Assembly: GCF_900109455.1 (NCBI RefSeq)
Contig: NZ_FOAG01000005.1
Span: 62,001-126,000, forward strand
DNA from: Roseovarius azorensis
GTDB lineage: Bacteria > Pseudomonadota > Alphaproteobacteria > Rhodobacterales > Rhodobacteraceae
DNA length: 64,000 bases
Direction of reading: 5' to 3'
Below, in pieces: positions 7,582 to 18,901 of the stretch (positions are counted from its first letter, which is position 1; each line of letters opens with the position of its first letter). The notes under the pieces are model-generated. The model worked only from the letters and a program-made list of their open reading frames with translations, searched no databases and was not told the DNA's origin. Position numbers and translations under genes: made by a program.

Positions 7582-8442
7582 ATGCGTACAGTCTATGTAA
7601 ACGGCGACTACCTGCCCGAGACCGAGGCGCGGATCTCGATCTTTGACCGTGGCTTCCTGATGGCCGACGGGGTCTATGAGGTGACCAGCGTGCTGGATGG
7701 CAAGCTGATTGATTTCGCCGGACATCTGGCGCGGCTGGAACGGTCCCTGAACGAACTCGACATGAAGAAACCGGCGGCTTTCGACGATCTGCTCGAGATT
7801 CACCGCGAACTGGTGCGCCTGAACGGAATCGCGGACGGGCTGGTCTATCTGCAGGTCACCCGTGGCAGCGATGGCGACCGCGATTTCGTCTTTCCCGACG
7901 CGGCGACGACCGAGCCGACCTTGGTGCTGTTCACCCAGTCGAAACCGGGGCTGGCGGATAATCCGGCTGCGAAAAAGGGGATCAGGATCATCAGCATCGA
8001 CGATATCCGCTGGGGCAGGCGCGATATCAAGACGGTGCAGCTTCTCTACCCTTCCATGGGCAAGATGATGGCCAAGAAGGCCGGTTGCGATGACGCCTGG
8101 ATGGTCGAGGATGGCCACGTGACCGAGGGCACCAGCAACAACGCCTATATCGTCAAGGGGGGGCGGATCATCACCCGGCATCTGTCGAACGATATCCTGC
8201 ACGGGATCACCCGCGCCGCCGTGCTGCGCTTTGCCCGCGAGGCGCAGATGGAGGTGGAAGAGCGCGCCTTTACCGTTGAAGAGGCGAAATCGGCGGACGA
8301 GGCATTCGTGACCTCGGCCAGCGCCTTTGTCATGCCGGTGGTCGAGATCGACGGCGTTCCCCTCGGCACCGGCGCTCCGGGGCGGGTGGCGACGCGGCTG
8401 CGCGAGATCTACCTGGACGAAAGCCGCAAGGCGGCGGTATAG
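7582..8442 (+). CDS. dat: D-amino-acid transaminase
   Basis: Class IV PLP aminotransferase of 286 residues, most like D-alanine/D-amino-acid transaminases, which interconvert D-alanine and 2-oxoglutarate with pyruvate and D-glutamate. Evidence includes the N-terminal YVNGDYLPETEARISIFDRGFLMADGVYEV split over about 5-34, the PLP lysine at about 150 in WGRRDIKTVQLL, and the EGTSNNAYIV segment near 180 that holds the cofactor. It starts 4 bp after dgcA and is clearly in the same operon. The placement suggests that Dat channels D-amino-acid nitrogen into D-glutamate, the substrate of DgcN. A branched-chain or aminodeoxychorismate-lyase role is less likely given the neighbours. Confidence 0.88.
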   Translation: MRTVYVNGDYLPETEARISIFDRGFLMADGVYEVTSVLDGKLIDFAGHLARLERSLNELDMKKPAAFDDLLEIHRELVRLNGIADGLVYLQVTRGSDGDRDFVFPDAATTEPTLVLFTQSKPGLADNPAAKKGIRIISIDDIRWGRRDIKTVQLLYPSMGKMMAKKAGCDDAWMVEDGHVTEGTSNNAYIVKGGRIITRHLSNDILHGITRAAVLRFAREAQMEVEERAFTVEEAKSADEAFVTSASAFVMPVVEIDGVPLGTGAPGRVATRLREIYLDESRKAAV

Positions 8443-8537
8443 TTGCGCGATCGCGCACAGAAACTGGGCGAAATCGGGGAATTGCGCAGAACGCGCGCAG
8501 GGCGCATCCTTGGGCAAAGCAAGGAAAGGTATCCGAC

Positions 8538-9029
8538 ATGACCCCTGTTCACCCCGCAACGCGCATTGGCCATGTGCATCTCAAAGTGGCCGATCTCGAC
8601 CGCGCCATCGATTTCTATTCCGGTGTCCTCGGCTTTGAACTGCAACAGAAATTCGGCACCCGCGCGGCCTTTCTCTCGGCAGGCGGCTATCATCATCACC
8701 TCGGCCTGAACACCTGGGAAAGCCTTGGCGGCAAACCCGCGCCCAAGGGGCACACCGGCCTCTATCACACGGCGATTCTCTATCCTGACCGGGCACAGCT
8801 GGCGGATGCGCTGCGACGGATAATCCAGGCGGGCATCCCGATCGAGGGGGCGGCGGATCATGGCGTGAGCGAGGCGATCTATGTCTCGGACCCGGACGGC
8901 AACGGCGTGGAACTCTATCGCGACCGCGCCCCCGAAGAATGGCCGCTCGACGCCGATGGCAATCTGGCGATGGTTAATGATCCCATTGATCTGAATGAAC
9001 TTTTGTCACAAGCCCCGGCAGAGGACTAG
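8538..9029 (+). CDS. VOC-family metalloprotein (glyoxalase / extradiol dioxygenase fold)
   Basis: Soluble 163-residue protein of the vicinal-oxygen-chelate superfamily. The beta-alpha-beta-beta-beta modules begin with RIGHVHLKVADLDRAIDFYSGVLGF. The usual 2-His-1-Glu metal set is visible: His12 (or His14), His77 in HTGLYHTAIL and Glu125 in DPDGNGVELYRDR. This pattern fits ring-cleavage dioxygenases or related lyases, but VOC proteins are too varied to name a substrate. It lies 95 bp after dat and 54 bp before ilvE, both on the same strand, and may be expressed with them. The ATG at 8538 has AAGGAAAGG a little upstream. Confidence 0.85.
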   Translation: MTPVHPATRIGHVHLKVADLDRAIDFYSGVLGFELQQKFGTRAAFLSAGGYHHHLGLNTWESLGGKPAPKGHTGLYHTAILYPDRAQLADALRRIIQAGIPIEGAADHGVSEAIYVSDPDGNGVELYRDRAPEEWPLDADGNLAMVNDPIDLNELLSQAPAED

Positions 9030-9083
9030 ACGCCCCCGCGCACCCGGCATAGGCTGCGCCTGAACCACAGGGAGAGGACGCAG

Positions 9084-9947
9084 ATGGCGACGGGCACGAA
9101 TATCCGCACCTATTACAACGGGCAATGGCATGACGGCGATCCTGCGGTGATCCGGGCGGCGGATCATGGCGCGTGGCTGGGCACGACGGTGTTTGACGGT
9201 GCGCGCTATGTCGACGGGATCGCACCCGACCTTGACAGGCATTGCGCGCGGGTGAATGCCTCGGCCAGCGCGCTGATGATCACGCCGACGGTGACATCAT
9301 CGGACATGGTGGGGATCGTCCGGGAGGGTCTGAAACTATACCCCAGATCCGCCGCCATCTATATCCGGCCGATGTACTGGGCACTGGACGGCGGCGATCT
9401 CGGAGTCGTGCCGAAAGAGGGCGCGACCGGCTTTGCCATCAGCCTCGAGGAAATTCCGATGCCGCCCCCGGGCACCAGCACCACGCTCTGCCGCACCCGG
9501 TTTCGTCGCCCGGTGCTGGAGGACGCGGTGGTCAACGCCAAGGCCGGATGCCTCTATCCCAACAACGCCAGGATGCTGAAAGAGGCGCGCGACAAGGGGT
9601 TTGGCAATGCGCTGGTGGCCGATGCCCTTGGCAATGTGGCCGAGACGGCGACGGCGAACGTGTTTGCCGTCAAGGATGGAGAGGTGTTCACGCCCATCCC
9701 CAACGGCACCTTCCTCGCCGGGATCACGCGGGCGCGACATATCGCCAACATGCGCCGCGAGGGCATGCAGGTGCATGAAACCGTCATGACGTTCGACGAT
9801 TTCCGCGCGGCGGACGAGGTGTTTCTGTCAGGCAACCTGATGAAGGTGACGCCGGTGTCGGCCTTTGAGGACACCCATTACCAACCCGGCCCGGTGACCG
9901 AGAAAGTGCGGCAGATGTATTGGGACTGGGCGTATTCGGAGGGCTGA
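9084..9947 (+). CDS. ilvE: Branched-chain amino-acid aminotransferase
   Basis: Class IV PLP aminotransferase of 287 residues that transfers the amino group between leucine, isoleucine or valine and 2-oxoglutarate. Seen in the sequence: YYNGQWHDGD near 10-19, FDGARYVDG near 37-45, the region SAAIYIRPMYWALDGG near 89-104, the PLP lysine at about 153 in AVVNAKAGCLYPNN, and the cofactor segment NVAETATANVFAVKDG. It is a different subgroup from the Dat protein 640 bp upstream. The ATG at 9084 follows GGGAGAGG. No terminator is obvious in the 157 bp before mdh. Confidence 0.9.
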   Translation: MATGTNIRTYYNGQWHDGDPAVIRAADHGAWLGTTVFDGARYVDGIAPDLDRHCARVNASASALMITPTVTSSDMVGIVREGLKLYPRSAAIYIRPMYWALDGGDLGVVPKEGATGFAISLEEIPMPPPGTSTTLCRTRFRRPVLEDAVVNAKAGCLYPNNARMLKEARDKGFGNALVADALGNVAETATANVFAVKDGEVFTPIPNGTFLAGITRARHIANMRREGMQVHETVMTFDDFRAADEVFLSGNLMKVTPVSAFEDTHYQPGPVTEKVRQMYWDWAYSEG

Positions 9948-9966
9948 GACCTGCCACGGGCGTTGA

Positions 9967-11067
<1,101 letters not shown>

Positions 11068-11091
11068 CATCCACAGGCAGCACTCAATTCG

Positions 11092-11124
11092 GGGCCGGAT
11101 CATGTCCGGCCCTGATTCTTTTTC
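11092..11124 (+). terminator. Probable terminator of mdh
   Basis: An 8-bp stem GGGCCGGA (11092-11099) pairs with TCCGGCCC (11105-11112) around a 5-base loop. It is followed by TGATTCTTTTT, an imperfect T-tract. Confidence 0.7.
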
Positions 11125-11150
11125 GGCAGCAATGATGCCGGTTTCCCTAT

Positions 11151-11183
11151 TTGTGATCACACGTTTTACTCGTGTGATCACAA
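11151..11183. promoter_or_regulatory. Candidate double operator upstream of sucC
   Basis: TTGTGATCACACG (11151-11163) and CGTGTGATCACAA (11171-11183) form a perfect 13-bp inverted repeat around a 7-base centre. Each arm also contains the 10-bp palindrome TGTGATCACA (11152-11161 and 11173-11182). Their centres are 21 bp apart, about two helical turns, as expected for two dimers bound on one DNA face. A TTGAAA that could act as a -35 element follows at 11185. The region stands out as A+T-rich. The regulator is unknown. The lack of a following T-tract argues against a terminator. Confidence 0.7.
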
Positions 11184-11289
11184 AATTGAAAAAATCGCCC
11201 AAAATCTCGTCATTCGGCAGAAAACCGTTTATTTCCCCTGCAAGGATATGCCTATACCTGTCCCAATCGCAGCAAAACGGGACAGTTTC

Positions 11290-12482
<1,193 letters not shown>

Positions 12483-12483
<1 letters not shown>

Positions 12484-12893
12484 TGCCAATTGTTCTCAAG
12501 ATAGACGGCTCAGCGGTTTCGCCTCTGGAGTGTTCGTTACTGACGTTGACGACCAAAATCAGGGTCAAAGATACCGATGTTCGCGTCGGAGACTCGGCTT
12601 TCATTTGGAGCCACTATTCCCAACCGAGAGTTCGCGACGGGAAGCTTATCGCATTAGGAGTAGTTGTGGCTTCGACCAGAGGCGAGGACCGAAAAACCGT
12701 CGATTTGAGGATTGCAATGTCTTCTTGCCCTCCACGCCGAGACTGGAGAACAGAGGAACTGGATGCCTTGAAGAACCGCAACGATGGTTCTCCCGAAACC
12801 GAAATTGCTAACGAAGTGCGCGGATACACCCATGACCATGTGGGACATGTTTCTCAAGATGCCGCTGCACTAATGGCCACTTACTTCATTTAG
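12483..12893 (+). CDS. Uncharacterised 136-residue protein inserted between sucC and sucD
   Basis: I do not recognise this gene. Its ATG shares one base with the sucC stop (TAATG) and it ends 9 bp before sucD, so it should be co-translated with the succinyl-CoA synthetase genes. By eye its base composition is clearly lower in G+C than both neighbours, with codons such as AGA, TTG and TTA that are rare around it, which points to later acquisition. The protein has no signal peptide or membrane helix. The stretch [18 protein letters not shown] followed by [12 protein letters not shown] recalls a PUA/EVE-like small beta-barrel, a weak resemblance only. The C-terminal part is hydrophilic ([19 protein letters not shown]). 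Confidence 0.6.
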
Positions 12894-12902
12894 GAGCCTA
12901 AA

Positions 12903-13784
<882 letters not shown>

Positions 13785-13790
13785 CACATC

Positions 13791-13820
13791 ACGCAGGCCG
13801 GGGCTGACCCCGGCCTGCGT
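13791..13820 (+). terminator. Strong stem-loop between sucD and sucA
   Basis: ACGCAGGCCGGGG (13791-13803) pairs perfectly with CCCCGGCCTGCGT (13808-13820) around the loop CTGA. It begins 7 bp after the sucD stop and lacks a T-run, so it may act as a partial terminator, RNA-processing or 3'-stabilising element rather than a full terminator. Confidence 0.55.
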
Positions 13821-13858
13821 CAACACACAGGGTTTCACGTCCTCTCCGAGGTGCCACA

Positions 13859-16819
13859 ATGACCGACCAATCCCCCAACGACCTCTTCCATGCCTCCTCC
13901 TTCATGCAGGGGCATAATGCCGAGTATCTCGAACAGCTCTATGCGCGCTACGCCAGCGATCCGAACGCGGTCGATGGGGCGTGGAAATCGTTTTTCGATC
14001 AGTTGGGCGACCGCGACGACGACGTAAGGAAAGAGGCCGCCGGCCCGTCCTGGGCACGCGCAGACTGGCCACAAATGCCCTCGGACGACCTGACCGCCGC
14101 CCTGACCGGCGAATGGCCTGCCGAACCGGAACTCAAGGACGCAGGCAAGAAGATCGCCGCCAAGGCCGCCGACAAGGGCATCGCGGTCTCGGACGAGGCG
14201 ATCAAGCGCGCCGTGCTCGATTCGGTGCGCGCGCTGATGCTGATCCGCGCCTATCGCATCCGGGGCCACCTCATCGCCGATCTCGACCCGCTCGGCCTGC
14301 GCGAGATGACCCACCACCCGGAACTTGACCCGAAATCCTACGGCTTCACCGAGGCCGACATGGACCGGCCGATCTTTATCGACAACGTTCTGGGCCTGCA
14401 GATCGCGAGCTTGCGCGAGATTCTCGCGATCGTCAAACGCACCTATTGCGGCACCTTCGCGCTGCAATACATGCATATCTCCGACCCCGAGCAATCCGCC
14501 TGGCTGAAAGAGCGGATCGAGGGCTATGACAAGGAGATCACCTTTACCCGCGCCGGTCGCAAGGCGATCCTGAACAAGCTGGTCGAGGCCGAGGGTTTCG
14601 AGAAATACCTGCATGTCAAATACATGGGCACCAAGCGGTTCGGCCTCGACGGCGGCGAATCCCTCATCCCGGCGATGGAACAGATCATCAAGCGCGGCGG
14701 ACAACTGGGCGTCGAGGATATCGTGATCGGCATGCCGCACCGGGGGCGACTGTCGGTGCTGGCCAATGTGATGGGCAAACCCTATCGTGCCATTTTCAAC
14801 GAATTCCAGGGCGGCAGCTTCAAACCCGACGAGGTGGATGGATCGGGCGATGTGAAATATCACCTCGGCGCCAGTTCCGACCGCGAATTCGACGGCAACC
14901 GGGTCCATCTCAGCCTGACCGCCAACCCCAGCCATCTCGAGGCGGTGAACCCCGTCGTTCTGGGCAAGGTCCGCGCCAAGCAGGATCAACTGGGCGACAA
15001 GGACCGCACCAGGGTGCTGCCCATCCTTCTGCATGGCGACGCGGCTTTTGCCGGACAGGGCGTGGTGGCGGAATGTTTCGGCCTCTCGGGCCTCAAGGGG
15101 CACCGCACCGGGGGCACCATGCATATCGTGGTCAACAACCAGATCGGTTTCACCACCGCACCGCATTTCAGCCGGTCCTCGCCCTATCCGACCGACATCG
15201 CGCTGATGGTCGAGGCGCCGATCTTTCACGTCAACGGCGACGACCCCGAGGCGGTGGTGCATGCCGCCCGCGTCGCCACGGAATTCCGCCAGAAGTTCCG
15301 CAAGGACGTGGTCATCGACATGATCTGCTATCGCCGGTTCGGTCACAACGAGGGCGACGAGCCCATGTTCACCAACCCGCTGATGTACAAGAAGATCAAG
15401 CAGCAAAAGACCACGCTCTCGCTCTATACCGAGCGGCTGGTCAAGGACGGCCTCATCCCCGAGGGCGAGATCGAGGACATGAAGACCGCGTTCCAGGCCT
15501 ATCTCGCCGACGAATTCGAGGCGGGCAAGGATTACCGCCCGAACAAGGCCGACTGGCTAGATGGCAAATGGTCCGACCTCAACGCCCATCGCGGCAAATA
15601 CGAGCGCGGCGAGACCGCGATCAAGCCCGAGACGCTGGCCGAAATCGGCCGCGCGCTGACCACCGCCCCCGAGAATTTTCCGCTGCACAAGACGGTCGAG
15701 CGCCTGCTCGAAAGCAAGGCAAGGATGTTCGAGACAGGCGAGGGCTTTGACTGGGCCACCGCCGAGGCGCTGGCCTTTGGCAGCCTGCTGACCGAGGGTC
15801 TGCCGGTGCGCCTGTCGGGGCAGGACTGCACCCGCGGCACCTTCAGCCAGCGCCATTCCGGCCTGATCAATCAGGACAACGAAGAACGCTATTACCCGCT
15901 CAACCACATCCGCGAGGGGCAGGCGCAATACGAGGTCATCGACTCGATGCTCTCGGAATACGCGGTGCTGGGCTTTGAATATGGCTACAGCCTGGCGGAA
16001 CCCAACGCGCTGACCCTGTGGGAGGCGCAGTTCGGCGATTTCGCCAACGGCGCACAGATCATGTTCGATCAGTTCATCTCATCGGGCGAATCGAAATGGC
16101 TGCGCATGTCCGGTCTCGTCTGCCTCTTGCCGCATGGCTACGAGGGGCAGGGGCCGGAACATTCCTCGGCCCGGCTGGAACGGTTCCTGACAATGTGCGG
16201 CGGCGACAACTGGATCGTGGCCAATTGCACGACACCGGCAAACTATTTCCACATCCTGCGCCGCCAGATGTATCGCACCTTCCGCAAACCGCTGATCCTG
16301 ATGACGCCGAAATCGCTGTTGCGGCACAAGCTGGCGGTCTCGAAGGCCGAGGAATTCACCACCGGCTCCAGCTTTCACAGGGTCCTGTGGGACGATGCGC
16401 AATACGGCAATTCCGACACCACGCTGGTCGAGGACAAGAAGATCCGCCGCGTCGTCATGTGCTCGGGCAAGGTCTATTACGATCTGCTCGAAGAGCGCGA
16501 CGCCCGCGGAATCGACGACATCTACCTGATGCGCATCGAACAGTTCTACCCCTTCCCGGCGATGTCACTGGTCAAGGAACTGGAACGCTTCAAGAGCGCG
16601 GAAATGGTCTGGTGTCAGGAAGAGCCCAAGAACCAGGGCGCCTGGTCCTTCATCGAGCCCAATATCGAATGGGTGCTGACCCGGATCAAGGCCCGGCACA
16701 AACGGCCCGTCTATGCGGGCCGCCCGGCCTCCGCCTCGCCCGCCACGGGCCTTGCCAAGCAGCACAAAGAACAACAAGAAGCGCTGGTCGATGCCGCGCT
16801 GACCATCGAAGGGAAATAA
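13859..16819 (+). CDS. sucA: 2-oxoglutarate dehydrogenase E1 component
   Basis: Thiamine-diphosphate-dependent E1 subunit of the 2-oxoglutarate dehydrogenase complex, which decarboxylates 2-oxoglutarate and hands a succinyl group to SucB. The 986-residue length is right. The N-terminal E2-binding segment (FMQGHNAEYLEQLYARYASD) is followed by RAYRIRGHLIADLDPLG. The ThDP domain has IGMPHRGRLSVLANV, HLGASSDREF, NPSHLEAVNPV and the DGDAAFAGQGVV-like Mg2+/ThDP motif (HGDAAFAGQG). The C-terminal domain carries FSQRHSG, LPHGYEGQGPEHSSARLERF and SLLRHKLAVS. It begins 38 bp after the hairpin that follows sucD and is followed 3 bp later by sucB. Confidence 0.98.
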   Translation: MTDQSPNDLFHASSFMQGHNAEYLEQLYARYASDPNAVDGAWKSFFDQLGDRDDDVRKEAAGPSWARADWPQMPSDDLTAALTGEWPAEPELKDAGKKIAAKAADKGIAVSDEAIKRAVLDSVRALMLIRAYRIRGHLIADLDPLGLREMTHHPELDPKSYGFTEADMDRPIFIDNVLGLQIASLREILAIVKRTYCGTFALQYMHISDPEQSAWLKERIEGYDKEITFTRAGRKAILNKLVEAEGFEKYLHVKYMGTKRFGLDGGESLIPAMEQIIKRGGQLGVEDIVIGMPHRGRLSVLANVMGKPYRAIFNEFQGGSFKPDEVDGSGDVKYHLGASSDREFDGNRVHLSLTANPSHLEAVNPVVLGKVRAKQDQLGDKDRTRVLPILLHGDAAFAGQGVVAECFGLSGLKGHRTGGTMHIVVNNQIGFTTAPHFSRSSPYPTDIALMVEAPIFHVNGDDPEAVVHAARVATEFRQKFRKDVVIDMICYRRFGHNEGDEPMFTNPLMYKKIKQQKTTLSLYTERLVKDGLIPEGEIEDMKTAFQAYLADEFEAGKDYRPNKADWLDGKWSDLNAHRGKYERGETAIKPETLAEIGRALTTAPENFPLHKTVERLLESKARMFETGEGFDWATAEALAFGSLLTEGLPVRLSGQDCTRGTFSQRHSGLINQDNEERYYPLNHIREGQAQYEVIDSMLSEYAVLGFEYGYSLAEPNALTLWEAQFGDFANGAQIMFDQFISSGESKWLRMSGLVCLLPHGYEGQGPEHSSARLERFLTMCGGDNWIVANCTTPANYFHILRRQMYRTFRKPLILMTPKSLLRHKLAVSKAEEFTTGSSFHRVLWDDAQYGNSDTTLVEDKKIRRVVMCSGKVYYDLLEERDARGIDDIYLMRIEQFYPFPAMSLVKELERFKSAEMVWCQEEPKNQGAWSFIEPNIEWVLTRIKARHKRPVYAGRPASASPATGLAKQHKEQQEALVDAALTIEGK

Positions 16820-16822
16820 CCC

Positions 16823-18340
16823 ATGACCACCGAAGTCCGCGTCCCCACCCTTGGCGAATCCGTGACCGAGGCGACCGTCGCCACCTGGTTCAAGAAACCC
16901 GGCGATCCGGTCGCCGCCGACGAGATGCTGTGCGAACTGGAAACCGACAAGGTCACCGTCGAGGTGCCCAGCCCCGCCGCCGGTACGATGGGCGAGATCG
17001 TGGCGCAGGAGGGCGAGACGGTAGGTGTAGATGCGCTGCTCGCCACCATCGCCGAGGGCGAGGGCAAGGCAGCTCCGGCCAAGGCAGAAAAGACTGAAAA
17101 ATCTGAAAAACCGGCCAAGATCGACAGCGCCAATGCCAAGGCCAGTGTCGATGTCATGGTCCCCACCCTTGGCGAGTCGGTGACAGAGGCGACGGTTTCG
17201 ACCTGGTTCAAGAAGGTCGGCGATCAGGTCAGCGCGGATGAAATGCTCTGCGAACTGGAAACCGACAAGGTTTCCGTCGAAGTCCCCGCACCCGCTTCCG
17301 GCACGCTGACGGAAATCCTCGCCGCTGAGGGCGCCACCGTGCAGGCCGGCGGCAAACTGGCGGTCCTCTCGTCTGGCGAGGGCGCGACCGCGCCAGCCAC
17401 ACAGAAGGCAGAAGAGCCTGCTGCACCCGCGAAATCCTCTGGCAAGGATGTCGAGGACGCCCCCGCCGCGAAAAAGGCCATGGCAGAGGCAGGTATCAGC
17501 CGCGATCAGGTGCAGGCGTCGGGCCGCGATGGCCGCGTGATGAAAGAGGACGTGGCGCGCGCCGCAGCGGTCACAAAGGCCCCCGCCGTTTCTGCCGCCC
17601 CCGCACAGGCACCCCGCGCGCCCTCCCCGGCAGAGGACGCCGCCCGCGAGGAGCGGGTCAAGATGACCCGCCTGCGCCAGACCATCGCCCGCCGCCTCAA
17701 GGACAGCCAGAACACCGCCGCCATGCTCACCACCTACAACGAGGTGGACATGACCGAGGTGATGGCGCTCCGCAACCAGTACAAGGACGAATTCTTCAAG
17801 AAACACGGCGTGCGCCTTGGCTTCATGTCCTTCTTCACCAAGGCCTGCTGCCACGCGCTGAAAGAGGTGCCCGAGGTCAATGCCGAGATCGACGGCACAG
17901 ACATCGTCTACAAGAACTTCGTGCATATGGGCATCGCCGCGGGCACGCCCACCGGCCTTGTCGTGCCGGTGATCCGCGACGTGGATTCCATGTCCTTCGC
18001 CGCCATCGAAAAGGCCATCGCCGAAAAGGGCGCCCGCGCCCGCGACGGCAAACTCAGCATGGCGGAAATGCAGGGCGGCACCTTCACCATCTCCAATGGC
18101 GGCGTCTACGGCTCGCTGATGTCCTCGCCCATCCTCAACCCGCCGCAGTCGGGTATTCTGGGCATGCACAAGATTCAGGATCGGCCGATGGCGATCGACG
18201 GCCAGGTGGTGATCCGCCCGATGATGTATCTCGCGCTCAGCTACGATCATCGCATCGTCGACGGCAAGGGCGCCGTCACCTTCCTCGTGCGGGTGAAAGA
18301 GGCGCTGGAAGATCCCCGGCGGTTGTTGATGGATTTGTGA
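16823..18340 (+). CDS. sucB: Dihydrolipoyllysine succinyltransferase (E2), with two lipoyl domains
   Basis: Core of the 2-oxoglutarate dehydrogenase complex: swinging lipoyl arms carry the succinyl group from SucA to CoA. At 505 residues it is about 100 longer than the one-lipoyl E. coli type. The extra length is a second lipoyl domain: two near-identical domains (about 2-78 and 108-184) hold ELETDKV with lysines 43 and 149 as lipoylation sites. Ala/Pro/Lys linkers separate them. A subunit-binding domain follows (about 209-246, [25 protein letters not shown] in two parts). The catalytic domain ends in [13 protein letters not shown] with His476 and Asp480. The start lies 3 bp after sucA. The two domains are probably a tandem duplication with later divergence of the linker. 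Confidence 0.97.
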   Translation: MTTEVRVPTLGESVTEATVATWFKKPGDPVAADEMLCELETDKVTVEVPSPAAGTMGEIVAQEGETVGVDALLATIAEGEGKAAPAKAEKTEKSEKPAKIDSANAKASVDVMVPTLGESVTEATVSTWFKKVGDQVSADEMLCELETDKVSVEVPAPASGTLTEILAAEGATVQAGGKLAVLSSGEGATAPATQKAEEPAAPAKSSGKDVEDAPAAKKAMAEAGISRDQVQASGRDGRVMKEDVARAAAVTKAPAVSAAPAQAPRAPSPAEDAAREERVKMTRLRQTIARRLKDSQNTAAMLTTYNEVDMTEVMALRNQYKDEFFKKHGVRLGFMSFFTKACCHALKEVPEVNAEIDGTDIVYKNFVHMGIAAGTPTGLVVPVIRDVDSMSFAAIEKAIAEKGARARDGKLSMAEMQGGTFTISNGGVYGSLMSSPILNPPQSGILGMHKIQDRPMAIDGQVVIRPMMYLALSYDHRIVDGKGAVTFLVRVKEALEDPRRLLMDL

Positions 18341-18347
18341 TTGGGAA

Positions 18348-18402
18348 TGGTGGGTTTCACCCACCCTACGGGACAATTCGTAGGGTGGGTGCCAACCCAC
18401 CA
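18348..18402. repeat. REP-like palindrome after sucB
   Basis: Two arms of about 23 bp face each other around GGACAATT: the right arm reads CGTAGGGTGGGTGCC followed by AACCCACCA. The left arm is its near-perfect complement. It starts 8 bp after the sucB stop and ends just before the GAGGAG site of the MAPEG gene. Palindromes with the core GTAGGGTGGGT are dispersed in many bacterial genomes. Confidence 0.75.
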
Positions 18403-18414
18403 CGAGGAGAAACC

Positions 18415-18810
18415 ATGACCCCCGAACTCACCGCCCTCACCCTCGCGGCACTCCTGCAAGCGGTCCAGTACCTCCTCTACGCCGTCCCCGCCAATCTCGA
18501 ACTTGGCCCCGGCTACACCATGTCCGCCCGCGACCGCGAACCCTCCCGCCAACTCTCGCCAAAAACCGCCCGCTTGGGCCGCGCGCTCACCAACCATTTC
18601 GAGGGGCTGATCCTCTTCACCATCGCCGTGATCGTGGTCACCTTCACCAAGATCACCACCCCGCTCACCGCCGCCTGCGCCTTCACCTATCTCGGCGCGC
18701 GCGTCCTCTATATCCCCGCCTACTACCTCGGTCTGCGCCCCTGGCGCTCGCTGATCTGGGCGGTGGGCTGGCTCGCCACGCTTTTCATGCTGCTGGCCGC
18801 GCTCTTCTGA
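18415..18810 (+). CDS. MAPEG-family membrane protein
   Basis: Small integral membrane protein of 131 residues with four hydrophobic segments. It has the layout of the MAPEG family (membrane-associated proteins in eicosanoid and glutathione metabolism): an N-terminal helix, the loop with RLGRALTNHFEGLILFT near 58-74, and the C-terminal LGARVLYIPAYYLGLRPWRS. Bacterial members are mostly of unknown function, and some are glutathione transferases. The ATG at 18415 has GAGGAG seven bases upstream. It sits between sucB and lpd, a position where I recall small unrelated genes in this family of bacteria, so it is likely co-transcribed without being part of the enzyme complex. Confidence 0.85.
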   Translation: MTPELTALTLAALLQAVQYLLYAVPANLELGPGYTMSARDREPSRQLSPKTARLGRALTNHFEGLILFTIAVIVVTFTKITTPLTAACAFTYLGARVLYIPAYYLGLRPWRSLIWAVGWLATLFMLLAALF

Positions 18811-18815
18811 TGCTT

Positions 18816-18874
18816 CATCTGGCCGCAAATACCTCGGGGGGAATTGGCCGCAGGCCAAGGGGGGCAGAGCCCCC
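18816..18874 (+). repeat. Intergenic repeat, CATCTGGCCG...GGGGGC family, copy 1
   Basis: The element has a head CATCTGGCCGCAAATACCTC, a G-run, a small palindrome TTGGCCGCAGGCCAA and a terminal GGGGGCAGAGCCCCC hairpin. A second copy with the same head and a different palindrome is at 33157-33218. It separates the MAPEG gene from lpd. Confidence 0.75.
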
Positions 18875-18901
18875 ACCCCGCCCAACTGAAAGGAAACACC
18901 C

